Assembly (NCBI RefSeq): GCF_043641665.1
Contig: NC_092183.1
Location: forward strand, 13,722,001 to 13,786,000
Direction: 5' to 3'
Length of the DNA stretch: 64,000 bases
Source of the DNA: Enoplosus armatus
Taxonomy: Eukaryota > Chordata > Actinopteri > Centrarchiformes > Enoplosidae
Shown: positions 1-11,449 of the stretch, one piece after another
Position numbering within the stretch: position 1 is the first letter of the stretch
Layout: every line of letters begins with the position of its first letter
Notes under the pieces: generated by a model
Database searches by the model: none
What the model was told of the DNA's origin: nothing
The model's input: only the letters and a program-made list of their open reading frames with translations
Program-made: the position numbers and the translations under genes

Positions 1-47
1 TATACCTCCTCCACCCCACTCTCACCCTCTTTATCATCTATCTTCAG

Positions 48-392
48 ATCCAGCTTCCCACTTCAGGCCTTGACAACAGTTCCTCAGACAGCTCTGACTT
101 CAGCTCAGAGGATGACAGCACGGTTGTCCTCATGAAGACGAGGTCCCGCAGTCCCAGTCCACGCAAGAGCAAGCACCGCAGCCATCGCAGCCACAGTCAC
201 AGCCGCAGTCACAGCCGCTCTGGCAGCCCTGGACAGGCCAAAAAGAAAGAGCTCAACGTCACTGATGGTTCTCCATCCAGCACCACGACAACAGCTGAGA
301 GTGAGTCCAAAGGACGTCCAGCAGAGGGCAGCAGCAGCCAGGTGTCTGCTCCTGGGGAGAAAGAAAAGGACAAGGGGGATTCAGGGCTGTGA
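48..392 (+). CDS. Last coding exon of an unrecognised gene with an RS-rich tail (5' part outside window)
   Basis: An acceptor (ttcag) at 43-47 opens an exon that reads without interruption to a TGA at 390-392. The first part is serine/acid rich (SSSDSSDFSSEDDS). It is followed by an arginine-serine tract with alternating RS and HS dipeptides (RSRSPSPRKSKHRSHRSHSH) and a low-complexity Ser/Thr/Glu/Lys tail ending DKGDSGL. RS/HS-rich tails are common in splicing-speckle proteins, but low-complexity sequence does not identify a family and I do not recognise the gene. The internal ATG at 132 is in frame but is not the start, because the frame is open back to the splice acceptor. The gene lies upstream of mat2a on the same strand. 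Confidence 0.7.
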   Translation: MQLPTSGLDNSSSDSSDFSSEDDSTVVLMKTRSRSPSPRKSKHRSHRSHSHSRSHSRSGSPGQAKKKELNVTDGSPSSTTTTAESESKGRPAEGSSSQVSAPGEKEKDKGDSGL

Positions 393-3300
393 TGCACAAC
401 CGAGTCCTGCTGCAGTCACAGGTCACATAGCCAACTGTTGTGTCTTTTATTAAATACATCCACTACACTGTATGTTTTCTGTAATGAAAATATACAGTTT
501 TTGATGCCATCCTTTTCAGGAACAGCCATCTGGTTTGTCCAGAGGGCTTACTTTGCCTTGAGTTGTTCTATTAAGCTGTGCACATTGTATATTTTTTATT
601 TGTAAACCTTTCACTCTGTCCTATGTTTCTTCTATCTTTGTCCGTTCTCAGGTGTGGACAGTACAGGGAGCTGACACCTTGCATTAGGAAATACTCAAGG
701 ATTTATGGTCATGTAGAGTAAAAGAGTGGTTACTTAATACTTTTTAGAAACCATTTTCCCCATATTCCGACAACAGTTTGAACCTCTGTACTGATGTACC
801 AAGCAGTCATGTCAGCAGACTGAGTACAAGCAACAGAAAATGCTTTTGAGACAAGAAGTATGACATACTTGACACAGACGTTGCTCACAAATCACTCAGT
901 TTGCTTTAGTTGTGGGACATGTATCTCTTATGAAACAAATCCGCTCAGACCAAGACGACCATAGCGACATAGTGAAAAGTGCATTTTATTCCAAAACATT
1001 CTAGTAAAGCATCACCAGCTCTGTCAACAATCTGTCACATTAGTTTCCGCATATCTGCAAATGGAGATAGCCATGCAGTTTGACTTGTTAGTATGGTTTC
1101 ACTCTGGTGGATATTCCCTGCTTTGGAAATTCAGCATGCATTACACTGCAACATGATACATATCATCCAGGTAGCATTTCAAATGATCCACCAATGGGAA
1201 TAAAGTCCCTCCAGGGTGCTTAAAAACAGAGCAGAACCAAAGTAGGTGGAGACTGGGGTTCGGGGGGGCTCGGCCACTAGTCATGGCAGCAACACAGCAC
1301 ATGTCAGCGTAGAGAGTGAATGTGAGCGTAAAGGCCTTTAAATAGACCATCAAATCAGTGCAGTGGGTGTGGGAGGCTAGCTGTCAGCTGACATAGCATA
1401 GCTGTCTTGCCAGAACTAGTTCATTAATTGTTGGCCACTAACTCTGCTGGGCCAACTAGAGTGTTAACAACTACAGCAATATCTGACCCGGGAAACGTGC
1501 AGTATATTGCTTAGACATGCAGACCTTTCTGTGAATTAATGGGCCTTATTTAACTTTTCACAGTCAAGTTACTTTTTGAAATAATTTACCCAGAAAACAA
1601 AATGACATTACGCACATTTGTTTTGTTTTTTTCCCATTTTGAACGCGTATGAAATCGAAGCAAGTAAAACTCTGACTGATCTCTGACAAATGTGAGCAGG
1701 AACTCTACTATGTAGAGCTACTACAGGGCTTTGCATTATACTATAAGTAGTGTGATACAAAGCTGACATGTTCCACTATTATGAAATATCACAATGCTAA
1801 TGTGATACTTCAAATAAACGAAATGGTTAATGCATTATTTTTGTATGATTTTGACTTTTGCTTTCTTTTTCCAATTCCCCATTCCTGTGTTTGTTTTTGT
1901 GTTTTATCTCGCTCAGATCCTCCCTTACTGATCCTGGTGATTAGCTGACAGTGACAATAGTCACAATAGTCGTGTTGCATTGTTACCGTGTGACCTCTGA
2001 TGCACCATCTTAGACAGTGTAAACTGTTGTAGCTGTAACCTCAGTGTGTATGTCTGTAATCAGTTTTTGTGTGTATGTCTTTTTATGGACGTGTGCGTGT
2101 GTATGTTTTGGATCGAGGAGGGGGTGTGTGTGTGTGTGTAGCTGTGCAGTGAATGGGGTGTGCCTGTGTTTGCATGGTTTGCTGCTGGACATACTGTACA
2201 TTCCGGTACTGTGTTTTTTTTGTGCCGTGAAGTGCTGTTTTTGACTCCTCTTTGTGATAATTGTGGCTGTGAAAATTGTTAGAAAAACATGGTAAGGACA
2301 TTATAAAAGTTTAACTTCAGTGTAAATGTTAGGTGAAGAAAATGCAGGCCAGTTATGCTTGCATAAATCTAAAATCTGTTGGAATCATTTCATAGTGCAT
2401 TTATGTATTTTCTTGATTTTGAAATGAAAAATCTATTGGACCTTTGTGTCGAGTAACATGTTTAAAAAAGATAAAGACTGTATGACTTTGTCCTGCTAGG
2501 TAATTTAGATAAGTATGATCTGTTCTGCAGTCATGACCAGTGACTATCTGTTGTGAAATGTTAATGAAAAAAATGCTCTGTCTACAGAATGTGATTGTTT
2601 TGTAATTATGTGGCTAAAATAGAAGAAATGTATGTAAAGGACAAATATTAATTATGGTAGAAAACACAAAATAGGAGACAATCTATGCCACAAAGATTAT
2701 TTTACTTAAATTATGTATTTATTTTCTTATTTAACTGTTAAATGAGCCTGAATTCTGCTGGCCAGTGAGGGAGCATTATTTAAATGGAAAATGTCAAAAT
2801 TATATTAAAGAATATTGATGATTATTTTCTTTTTCTATTAGGAACTATAAAGAGAGAGTCCGATTTCTCCTGCTTGCATTTTAGTAAATTCAGATCAAAT
2901 GTTGCTTTTATTGTCTGAAGTGTAGATTGTTTAGTCTACAGGTCTTTGTATGATTGTGAATGAAATTGACAAAAAAATATAGCAAGCCTGTGAGATATTA
3001 ATGGTTGGCATATGAGAATGGTTTATCTCTGTGAAATCATCTGATCAGTGAGACCTGAAGGTTTTTTGGGGGTTGCTTGCTTTGTTCTCCAACCCAAAAA
3101 CTAGTGCAACACTGTCCAAAGAAATAATATATACTCCCCTTCAAACTGTGCTGTCTGTCTTCTTCCTGAGTCTCTTCATATTTATTGCCATTACTTGAAA
3201 AAAGGGTAATTACAGCATAATATATTGTTTCTTGTTATAGTTTTATATATCAGAATAAGAGAAAAACATGATAAGAGTTAAAAAAAAAAAAAAGAAGTTA

Positions 3301-3430
3301 AAATTGTATTTTTGTGCTGAAAGGTGCATGTGTGTGTGGTGTGGTAAAAACAAATGTAAATAAAATCCAAAACATAAAATACAGCCTGAAACTAAATAAA
3401 ATACCTTGAATAATTACAACAAATACCATC
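393..3430. other. 3'UTR and flank of the upstream gene; no other gene seen
   Basis: AT-rich sequence follows the stop codon of the RS-rich gene. It holds a TG-rich stretch around 2045-2160 and several AT-rich polyadenylation-like sites, but no convincing single 3' end. Open frames here are short, and some are simply TG/CA-repeat translations. I see no exon with family similarity. Confidence 0.5.
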
Positions 3431-3444
3431 AGTTAAGAAAAAGC

Positions 3445-4004
3445 CATAAGTTCCACAGCCGAGGGTCCCGGACAGCAAAGGCCGGTCACTTTTAGTGATG
3501 AGTTGAGATTAGGAGGCCCTCCCAGAGAATCTCAAGCAGCAGTCAGGCTCATACGGAGTTAGCAGATAAAATATACAGGCAGGAGCCCATTCAAGGCTTT
3601 GAAAATGAGCAGTAAAATCTTAAAATAAAATCTCTAACTCACAGGTAACCAGTGAAGAGCAGCAAAGATTGTGTGATGTGGTCCCTTCTCTTAGTATGAG
3701 TTAAAAGCCTGGAGCAGGGCTTTGTATCAGCTGCAGTCTTCGGATGTTTCGCCTGCTGACCAGAATAAAGTGTGTTGAAGTAGTCAAGTCTGGATGAGAT
3801 AAAAGCATGGATTACCTTTCCTAGATCTGCAGAGGAGAGGAATGAGCTGATCTTGTTTAAATGTCTCAGTTGGACAAAACAGGACTGCACCACTTTGGTC
3901 ACTTCAGCATCAAAAAACAACACTGGGTCAAAAAGTACACCTTTGAACAAATAAGTTTCCATTATGACTTTCAGGATCATTAATGCAACAGCAGCACTGT
4001 ACAT
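3445..4004 (-). mobile_element. LINE (non-LTR retrotransposon) relic, reverse-transcriptase C-terminal region
   Basis: On the minus strand the frame at 3639-4004 contains the block DLGKVIHAFISSRLDYFNTL followed by YSG, typical of the region after the reverse-transcriptase core in fish L2/Rex-type LINEs. The downstream sequence (3445-3640, antisense) looks like the same element's end. The element is 5'-truncated and lacks the catalytic YADD region, so it is a dead fragment. The clade assignment is from memory of motif style only. Confidence 0.7.
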
Positions 4005-6220
4005 GCATTATCTTCAATATGTAAAATAAATGAACTTCAGTGATTACCAGTATTAGAATGGACCTCCAATCTATTAATATTCATCTTTAGACAACCACTC
4101 AGCTCTTTGTGATGTATCATTGTTACAGGTGGAAACAGCTTGCTTGCTGTTATTTTAGACTTTCTGAATACACGTGGGTGACAAACGCAACACATCCTGG
4201 AGAAGGCAACTGCTGGTCCATCTTGCATCATGCTTTTGCCTTCTGAAAAGAAGTGTACACCCTGCAAATTCATGGTGACAAATGACTGTAGCACTCTGAT
4301 GCAACACTGGTCAGGGATTGAGTTGCTTGGTTTAGTGACATTAAACACCATAAGCCCAAGTAACATAATGAAATGAACAGACTAAAAGGTTACAGGCTGA
4401 CAATACTAATGACCTTGTAATGTCAGGAGTGTGAGGAGTCTTGTTTTTTGCTGGATTTTCCATCAAAATTGCAAAATTGAAATGTCTAATTTTGGCTTCT
4501 CTTTGGATTCCACCATAAATAAGAGTGTGTGTGTGTGCTGAAGGCCTTTTATAACCTGTTCTGATATGAGCCACTGTGTGTGCGGAAAACCCCTCATCAG
4601 TACATAATGTAGGAGATCAACACTATCTTTATTCTTTATCTATGAGTACGGCCTAGACCTACTCTATGTGAAATTCAATTGAATTTTTCTCACAATATAA
4701 TAAAAATGACTCAATAGCCATTGTTGGAGCTATCTAACCTTCACAGTGGCTGACAGAGCACGCTTAACGTTTTATATCTCCTCACCATGGTTCACATACA
4801 ACATCAGGGTTCTCTGCTTCATTATACAACACTGGGCTTTGATTGTAACACCACCAGCTTTGTTTGCTCCACACCTTCACAAATGCTGTGTCACTGTGAC
4901 AAGACATGTATTCATATTAAAAGATATTGTGAAAATGGGATGATAAATAGATGCATGATGTCAGATATTCACAATGACAAGCAGAAAACATGTACATGAG
5001 TCATTAACTTTGAAACCAGCTCCCACATGTGCATCAGATTCTGGATAAATCTTTTTTGGCTAAAACACAGGGACCTAAGTGTTGTAATTTCACTTCCTAT
5101 GAGTGAATACAATGTTTCCCAACTGAAACTAGAGATACTCATCTTAGTTTCAAATAAATAAAATGGTCCTGCTTTGGAGCTAAACCCATGGTAAACCAGT
5201 CCTTCATTAATTAAACCCATCTGTTTCCTACAAAGGTAGAACATGTTCACAATCAGAGCTTTTGATTATATTACACAACAGGGCCTGAAGGGTAAGAGGG
5301 AGATAGGAGGTTTTTGAGTAAAGCATAATCAAGTTATGTTGAGATGTAATATCTCTGCTCCTCTCTCCAATGTCCACTTTTCACTTGCAAATGTATTTCC
5401 AGGTTAATCTGGTTGTTTTACCAGGGAAGCACATGTTCTGATGTTCTTGCAATAGCTAAAATGAATACAACTTATCAGATTAATTATACCAGTGTTGGTT
5501 TATACCAAACACTAATAATGGTTTCTTGGAAACATGTATTTGTTGTCTGGTACACTTTGGCTTACAATAAAACACACACAAAGACAGCAGGAGTTTTATA
5601 TAAGACATCATAAAAAATTGCAATCACATCTTATGGATGTCAATAATATACAAATCAAATAATGTCTGACATATGAACTTTTATTATGTCTTTATTTATT
5701 GCCTAACTTGTTGATTAAATATAAACTTTTAAACTGATCATAACCACATAAAAACATAATTGTCACTGCAACAAACTGTTGAATGAGTGAATGTTCCTGT
5801 GTGCACAATGACAGCCAGAGTTTCACCTGTTTAAAATACAACAGGGCATGAAGTGGGGACGATGGTCAGCCTGAGGAGCATCAAGTGTCAAACATTCAGG
5901 TCACATCCTCAGGAATCAATCACAATCGTACATCTTGTCATGTTATTGTTTTGCAAAGCAAGGGCGTCTTGGCCAGTCCTACATTCTTAAAGAGGTTATG
6001 TAAGGTGAAGGGGTTGATCTCTTGAACTTTCTTTCTTATTGTTGGAATTCAGTTTGTGTTTGGGTAATGATTGAGTACTGATGGTATCAAGCCTGGGGAA
6101 TGAAGAAATGTGTGGTGGCATGGTGATTGAGATGGTTACGATTGAAATCATGTTGTTTTAAATTCAGATATAACAACTTGATGATTCAAGACTGATAGGG
6201 TTTCTAGCCTGTACATCTGA

Positions 6221-6254
<34 letters not shown>

Positions 6255-6400
6255 ATGTGATGAGGTAATTAGTATGTTAAAAGGTGCTGGTTGAGCAAGG
6301 CACACTGTAACATTTTGACAGCACATGGTCGCAGAGTCCATTCTGCAATACATTCCTGGTTACAGTATGCGCCAACCCCTCGATAGGCTCAATGGTATGG
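4005..6400. other. Intergenic; nothing recognised apart from a CA repeat
   Basis: AT-rich intergenic sequence. Reading frames are short and show no domain features. A perfect CA microsatellite lies at 6222-6251, just upstream of the mat2a promoter. Confidence 0.5.
6222..6251. repeat. (CA)n microsatellite
   Basis: An uninterrupted run of about 15 AC units lies roughly 370 bp upstream of the mat2a start codon. Confidence 0.95.
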
Positions 6401-6402
6401 CC

Positions 6403-6450
6403 CGCCTCCCCGTGACGTCGGAGCGGCTGACTTCATAGGATAAATAGTGT
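6403..6450 (+). promoter_or_regulatory. Likely mat2a core promoter elements
   Basis: A GC-rich Sp1-like box (cccgcctccc), a CRE-like TGACGTC at 6413-6419 and a weak TATA-like ATAAATA at about 6440-6446 occur in this order, 170-220 bp upstream of the mat2a ATG. The arrangement is promoter-like. The start site itself cannot be placed from sequence alone. Confidence 0.4.
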
Positions 6451-6621
6451 AGCTCTGCGCCATGAGGCTCTAGCTTGAAGATCAATACACCGAGAGACTG
6501 GGACTGGCCTTCTAGAGAACCGGGGAAACGCAGAGGCACTGCTAGTGATAAAAATAGAGTTAGCTTGATATTAACATCGTAACATATTTACATTTCGTAC
6601 CAGCAGCCGCCGTCAACGACG

Positions 6622-9600
6622 ATGAACGGACAGATGAATGGTTTCCACAACTCCCTCATTGACGAGGACTGCTTCTTGTTCACTTCAGAGTCGGTCGGAG
6701 AAGGACACCCCGGTAAGACCCGACGCAACATCCTTATATCAATTTGTCTGATTAAATGAACTAAAATTCTAACTGTTTTTACGACGTTGTTTGCGCCTCG
6801 TACTGTACAGTTTCACGTTTTACTTAAGTTAGAAAAACCGTAACAGATTCAAATTAAAGCGTTAAGGCCTTTCCGCTACTTGAATATAGCTGGGCCGGTT
6901 TCAAGAACACGCGCTACTAGCTAATGTTAGCTAGCTAATCTTTGCTGACTAGGTGATGCTGTCGCGTGCCTTGTCCACCGACAGAAAACATAACGTCACC
7001 AGTGTTCATATCAGACATTCATTGTAAACGTTACCTAAACGCTCTTCTTATTACAGTGTCATTTGTTAATTTGTTAACACTTTCCTGAACGTGCCGAATC
7101 GTCCGGAGCTATTCCTGACGCACGCGGCACGGTGAATGGTACGCTAACGTTATCCGTTGACCTAAACAGTGTATGATGCTGGGTTTTAATTATATCATGT
7201 ACAGATGTAACTAGTTAAATGTTTAGAAATGTATCACGCTTGCCTTCCGGTGCCTGGATAGTTGAACTCGCTCCCTTCCTCACCACATGTGCGCATGTTG
7301 AAATGGCGACTGTTAATACGCTCCGAGCCACTCCCACTCCAGGCACGATCCGGGCCGGTGCTGCTAACGTGCCACAGTTTACATTCAGACCCGTGATCTG
7401 GTTTTGCTGCAGTCTGTTGTTGATTCCGTCGTTGCATTGTTATTGTTTTTCAGACAAGATCTGTGATCAGATCAGTGATGCAGTTCTAGACGCCCATCTC
7501 AAGCAGGATCCTGATGCCAAAGTTGCATGTGGTAAGAAAAGAATATGTTGGCTCAAATCAGATGTTCATATTGACAGTGGAATATCGAGTGTTATTAATT
7601 TTATCGTATGGGTCTTGTGTCTTGCAGAGACTGTTGCCAAGACTGGGATGATCCTATTGGCTGGTGAAGTGACATCACGTGCCACTGTGGACTACCAGAA
7701 AGTTGTTCGTGACACCATCCGCCAAATTGGATATGATGACTCCTGCAAAGGTGTGGCATGTTGTTGTGTTTCTGGTTTGTGCTTTTCATTGAGTTGTCTG
7801 TGGTAAAAAAAAAATTTTAATGGTGTTTTGATCTGCTGCGGTCTGTCTCTTGCACAGGCTTTGACTATAAGACCTGCAATGTTCTTGTGGCCTTGGAGCA
7901 GCAGTCTCCTGACATCGCTCAGGGTGTCCACATTGACCGCAATGAGGAGGACATTGGAGCAGGGGACCAGGTCAGTAGTGGCCATGTGTGCTGAAGTTAC
8001 AGATTGCTGGTCTTTATGGTCTTTAAATGAGACTTGTTCTCTTTTAACACCAAGTAAATGTCTCGCTTTGCAGGGCTTGATGTTTGGATATGCCACTGAT
8101 GAGACCGATGAGAGTATGCCTCTCACAATTGTCCTTGCCCACAAGTTGAATGCCAAGATGGCTGAGTTGCGTCGCAATGGCACCCTTCCATGGCTCCGGC
8201 CAGACTCTAAGACACAGGTAGAGCTGTCATACTTGCTATTATTAACAACTATAAATTATCTTTTTGTTGGTGGTGTTGAGGTTATTTATATTTTCACTTT
8301 CTACGCAGGTTACTGTCCAGTACCGCCAGGACCGTGGTGCCATGCTTCCAGTGCGTGTGCACACAATTGTCATCTCTGTTCAGCATGATGAGGATATTTG
8401 CCTGGAGGAGATGAGAGATGCCCTGAAGGAGAAAGTCATCAAGGCTGTTGTTCCCTGCATCTATTTAGATGATGACACCATCTACCACCTGCAGCCCAGC
8501 GGCCGATTTGTTATCGGGGGTCCACAGGTAAATGTCGGAGGATGTGGCTTTCAGTAGCTAATTAACCTGTGGGTTCCCAACGTGTGTAACCTCTGTTCTT
8601 ACATCACAGGGTGATGCTGGTCTGACGGGGCGCAAAATCATTGTTGACACTTATGGAGGCTGGGGAGCCCATGGCGGTGGTGCCTTCTCTGGGAAGGATT
8701 ACACAAAGGTGGACCGCTCTGCTGCTTATGCTGCACGCTGGGTGGCCAAGTCTCTGGTGAAGGCCGAGCTCTGCAGGAGAGTGTTGGTCCAGGTGAGTGG
8801 TAGTGTCAAAACACACCTGTCTTCATTTTAGATAGCGGGGCTTCAAGAGGTTCCCATTTTGAAGATTTGTGTATTTTTTACGCTTGATAAAATGTGTGTG
8901 TTTTTATTAGGTGTCCTATGCTATTGGAGTTGCCCATCCCCTCTCGATTTCCATCTTCCACTACGGGACCTCCCACAAGAGTGAGAGAGAGCTGCTTGAC
9001 ATTGTGAAGAGGAACTTTGATCTCCGTCCTGGAGTCATTGTCAGGTAATGTATAACCTCTGAAACCACCTGCTACTCAACGAAACCGCAGCTCCTGGCTC
9101 CTTTCTGATTTCTGTGCCTTAGTTTTGTCTTTTATTTAGTTGCCCTGCCTGGGATTTTGAGTTAATTTAATCTATTGATGTATTGTGAAACTCTGCAGGG
9201 CCAGTACCATTTTCCTTTTGCTGCAGCTAGCATTTTGTTTCTACTTAATTACATGACATAATGTCAAAGGTTACATATGTGGGCTTTAGAGGGGGTGAAT
9301 GTCTCATTTATTAGGGTAGACATGTTTAATATCTGCCAAAATGAATCCTTGTAGCTCATAGTTGCATAAGCGTCATTTTTATAAATTGAACGAGTGTGGT
9401 TTCCATCCGCAAGCTTCAGTCAAAACACTGCTCAGGGATGTGTTTGGTTGGCAGGGTAAGTGTCGAAGCTTCACGTGTTTCCCTCTTTACCAGCTGGTCT
9501 AACAAACCTGATTTTTATTTATTTATTTTTTTGTGACTTTCGTCACTCTCGCTGGCAAATGTGAGTGTTGTGCCTGTGTGAGTATGTGTGCATTTGAGGT

Positions 9601-9747
9601 TGCTGGGTGTGACTGCTGCTAAATATGTTGATTATGTATTCCAGGGAGCTGGATCTGAAGAAGCCCTTGTATCAGAGGACCGCAGCCTATGGCCACTTTG
9701 GCCGAGACTCCTTCCCATGGGAGGTGCCCAAAAAACTCAAGTACTAA
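6622..9747 (+). CDS. mat2a: S-adenosylmethionine synthase, MAT2A type (nine exons, 395 aa)
   Basis: Makes S-adenosylmethionine from methionine and ATP in cytosol and nucleus. Exons read as 6622-6712, 7454-7531, 7628-7750, 7858-7970, 8074-8217, 8309-8527, 8610-8792, 8911-9044 and 9645-9747. All introns are GT-AG and the frame closes at 395 residues, the usual family length. The N-terminus [18 protein letters not shown] leads into the substrate-binding GEGHPDK. The signature [15 protein letters not shown] spans the exon 4/5 junction. The phosphate-loop motif [14 protein letters not shown] is in exon 7, and the C-terminus ends EVPKKLKY. The start was chosen because it is the first ATG in the exon carrying the conserved N-terminus. 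The last intron (9045-9644) is the one whose retention is regulated in mammals. The gene looks intact. Confidence 0.97.
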
Positions 9748-9768
9748 ACCTGTTAAGCTTTTCCCCCC

Positions 9769-9799
9769 AGGCTTGTTGGTGTATACTACAGAGAAGCCT
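9769..9799 (+). promoter_or_regulatory. mat2a 3'UTR hairpin 1
   Basis: Stem AGGCTT / AAGCCT with TACAGAGAA at 9787-9795 in the loop, 22 bp after the stop codon. This placement matches the hairpin that controls last-intron splicing in mammals. Confidence 0.88.
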
Positions 9800-10535
9800 C
9801 CAAGGTTCCAGGGGGTGAAATGCCCTTATATTTCTCATAATAATGGTATCATTTAACACATGACTCCCTTCCTCACTCCACCTTCCTTCTTTGTCTTGTT
9901 ACTGTTTTCTGCTGGTTGCAGTATCATACTTGGTTATAGGAGGCATGCCTCAGAAACTTGATGTTAAAAAGACTTGGATGGGTTCCATGAACTCATTCAC
10001 CGTAGTACTTCGTGTTCTCCCACGTCTTGAGGTTCCCCTGCTTCTCCTTGTAATAGACCCTGAATAGCTGCGCTCAGTTGTTCTCCTTTTGGCATTCCAC
10101 ACTCGTCAATATCGTCAGTCTTGTATTCAGTGTAATGGCGGTTGCATATTAGGCTATATGCGATACCCCTCTTAATTTACTGGTGCTACTGATGTAAGGA
10201 GTCTGTGCAACATAAAAAAAGTCCATTTAGAAGCATAATTTGATAACTGGAGGGTCCTTGATCTGGCGCCTTCCCAAACAAGTTTAGCTTCTGTCTAAAC
10301 ATTCCTCCTCTGTCAATCCAGTACGATTATTCCTTGACCCAGTGTTCTTTATCCTTTTTGTTAGCTTTATTCCCTTGTCTTTGTGGAGGATGCTAGAATG
10401 GCAAAATAAAAATTCAAGGGTTGCTGTTTTCACAAAAATGCTATGCATTGCAGGCTAAGGGGCGAGCCAAATCCTAATAATTGACGCTCTCAAATGAGCA
10501 TAAAGCCTCAGATGCCCCTACAGACCTTTGCTGTT

Positions 10536-10562
10536 TTCTGACGTAATACAGAAAAGTCAGAA
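10536..10562 (+). promoter_or_regulatory. mat2a 3'UTR hairpin 2
   Basis: Perfect 7-bp stem TTCTGAC / GTCAGAA enclosing TACAGAAAA at 10547-10555. The A in the variable position fits the UACAGARAA consensus. Confidence 0.85.
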
Positions 10563-10743
10563 GCTGCTATGTCACTGCTCTGGTCTGCAGAGGCATCAGT
10601 TATACTTGATAGCGATGGAAAAATTGGATTGTTTATGCATTAAATTCAATTTTAAATGAGTCCTTTTTTTAAATGTAGTTTCACTCGCTTTTTTATGGTT
10701 TGAATTGACTAACGGCCCTTTTACTCCTGAAGTATATTGATGG

Positions 10744-10767
10744 CAGGTGTAGCTACAGAGAAACCTG
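10744..10767 (+). promoter_or_regulatory. mat2a 3'UTR hairpin 3
   Basis: Stem CAGGT / ACCTG around TACAGAGAA at 10754-10762. Confidence 0.85.
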
Positions 10768-10856
10768 GTTCCCATCTTTATTCTCAAAGGAGTGTGGTCA
10801 TTGCCACAGTCTTATTGGCTAGGACTCAAACCTCAACACTATTTATTTGTTCTCTG

Positions 10857-10889
10857 AAACTCGGCGTGGATACAGAGAAGCCGAGGTTT
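10857..10889 (+). promoter_or_regulatory. mat2a 3'UTR hairpin 4
   Basis: Stem CTCGGC / GCCGAG, extended by AAA / TTT with a bulge, around TACAGAGAA at 10871-10879. Confidence 0.87.
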
Positions 10890-10962
10890 CAGAAGGCAGC
10901 TTTAAACACACTTGGTTGTTGAATCTTGAATTCCTTTTTGACTTGATCATTTTTCAGTGTTT

Positions 10963-11012
10963 GGCTTGAGGCTCCAGAGTGTTGTACAGAAAAGCTTTGG
11001 TCTGCCTCAGCC
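10963..11012 (+). promoter_or_regulatory. mat2a 3'UTR hairpin 5
   Basis: A longer two-part stem: outer GGCTTGAGGC with GCCTCAGCC (one bulge) and inner CCAGAG with CTTTGG (one G-U). TACAGAAAA is at 10985-10993. It is the least regular of the six. Confidence 0.75.
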
Positions 11013-11161
11013 GGCTACTGTTGATGACTATTTTACAACCTTTTTTTATTTTTGGACTGTAGATCTTATTTTTAGGTTGGCTAGTTCTTAAAAATCCCAT
11101 TAAAATGCCTGGTGCAATTCTTTGGCTCTTACCTATCCCCATTAATGGAATGGCAACATTT

Positions 11162-11188
11162 GGTTGGTGTAGTACAGAGAAACCAACC
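11162..11188 (+). promoter_or_regulatory. mat2a 3'UTR hairpin 6
   Basis: Perfect 7-bp stem GGTTGGT / ACCAACC around TACAGAGAA at 11173-11181. Confidence 0.87.
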
Positions 11189-11449
11189 TTGTTTACATGG
11201 CCATCCCATGTGCGGGATAGAGTTTTCAAGTTTTTGGTTTTGTTCCCTTTGACCACTCAGAGGTCATCCCGTTGGCTACAGTAAGTGTAAGAGTGCCTTT
11301 TCTATTTCCTCTACTCCCCATTTGCTTTTCTCCCCTCCTACCAACATGCGTTAAACTTCCAGAGGAACAAGTAGCTCATACTGTATTATGCTTCATGTCT
11401 GGACTGGGTAGTTTCCTTATGCTCTGTAATAAAAACTACTCCTCTCAAA

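Larger units (their letters stand above)
9748..11440 (+). promoter_or_regulatory. mat2a: mat2a 3'UTR with six METTL16-type hairpins
   Basis: The region after the stop contains exactly six copies of the nonamer TACAGARAA, each in the loop of an inverted repeat. It ends near AATAAA at 11428-11433. An earlier AATAAA-like site lies near 10405. In vertebrates the UACAGAGAA hairpins of MAT2A mRNA are bound and m6A-methylated by METTL16, coupling SAM level to splicing of the last intron and to mRNA stability. The UTR end is inferred from the poly(A) signal. Confidence 0.85.

Noticed and set aside
2010..2301. Cysteine/valine-rich frames in the first intergenic region
   Set aside because: TG-rich low-complexity DNA read in several frames; no support as a gene.
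7219..8557. Long open frames of 186-195 codons over mat2a
   Set aside because: They read through mat2a introns in frame by chance; the conserved protein requires splicing at canonical sites.
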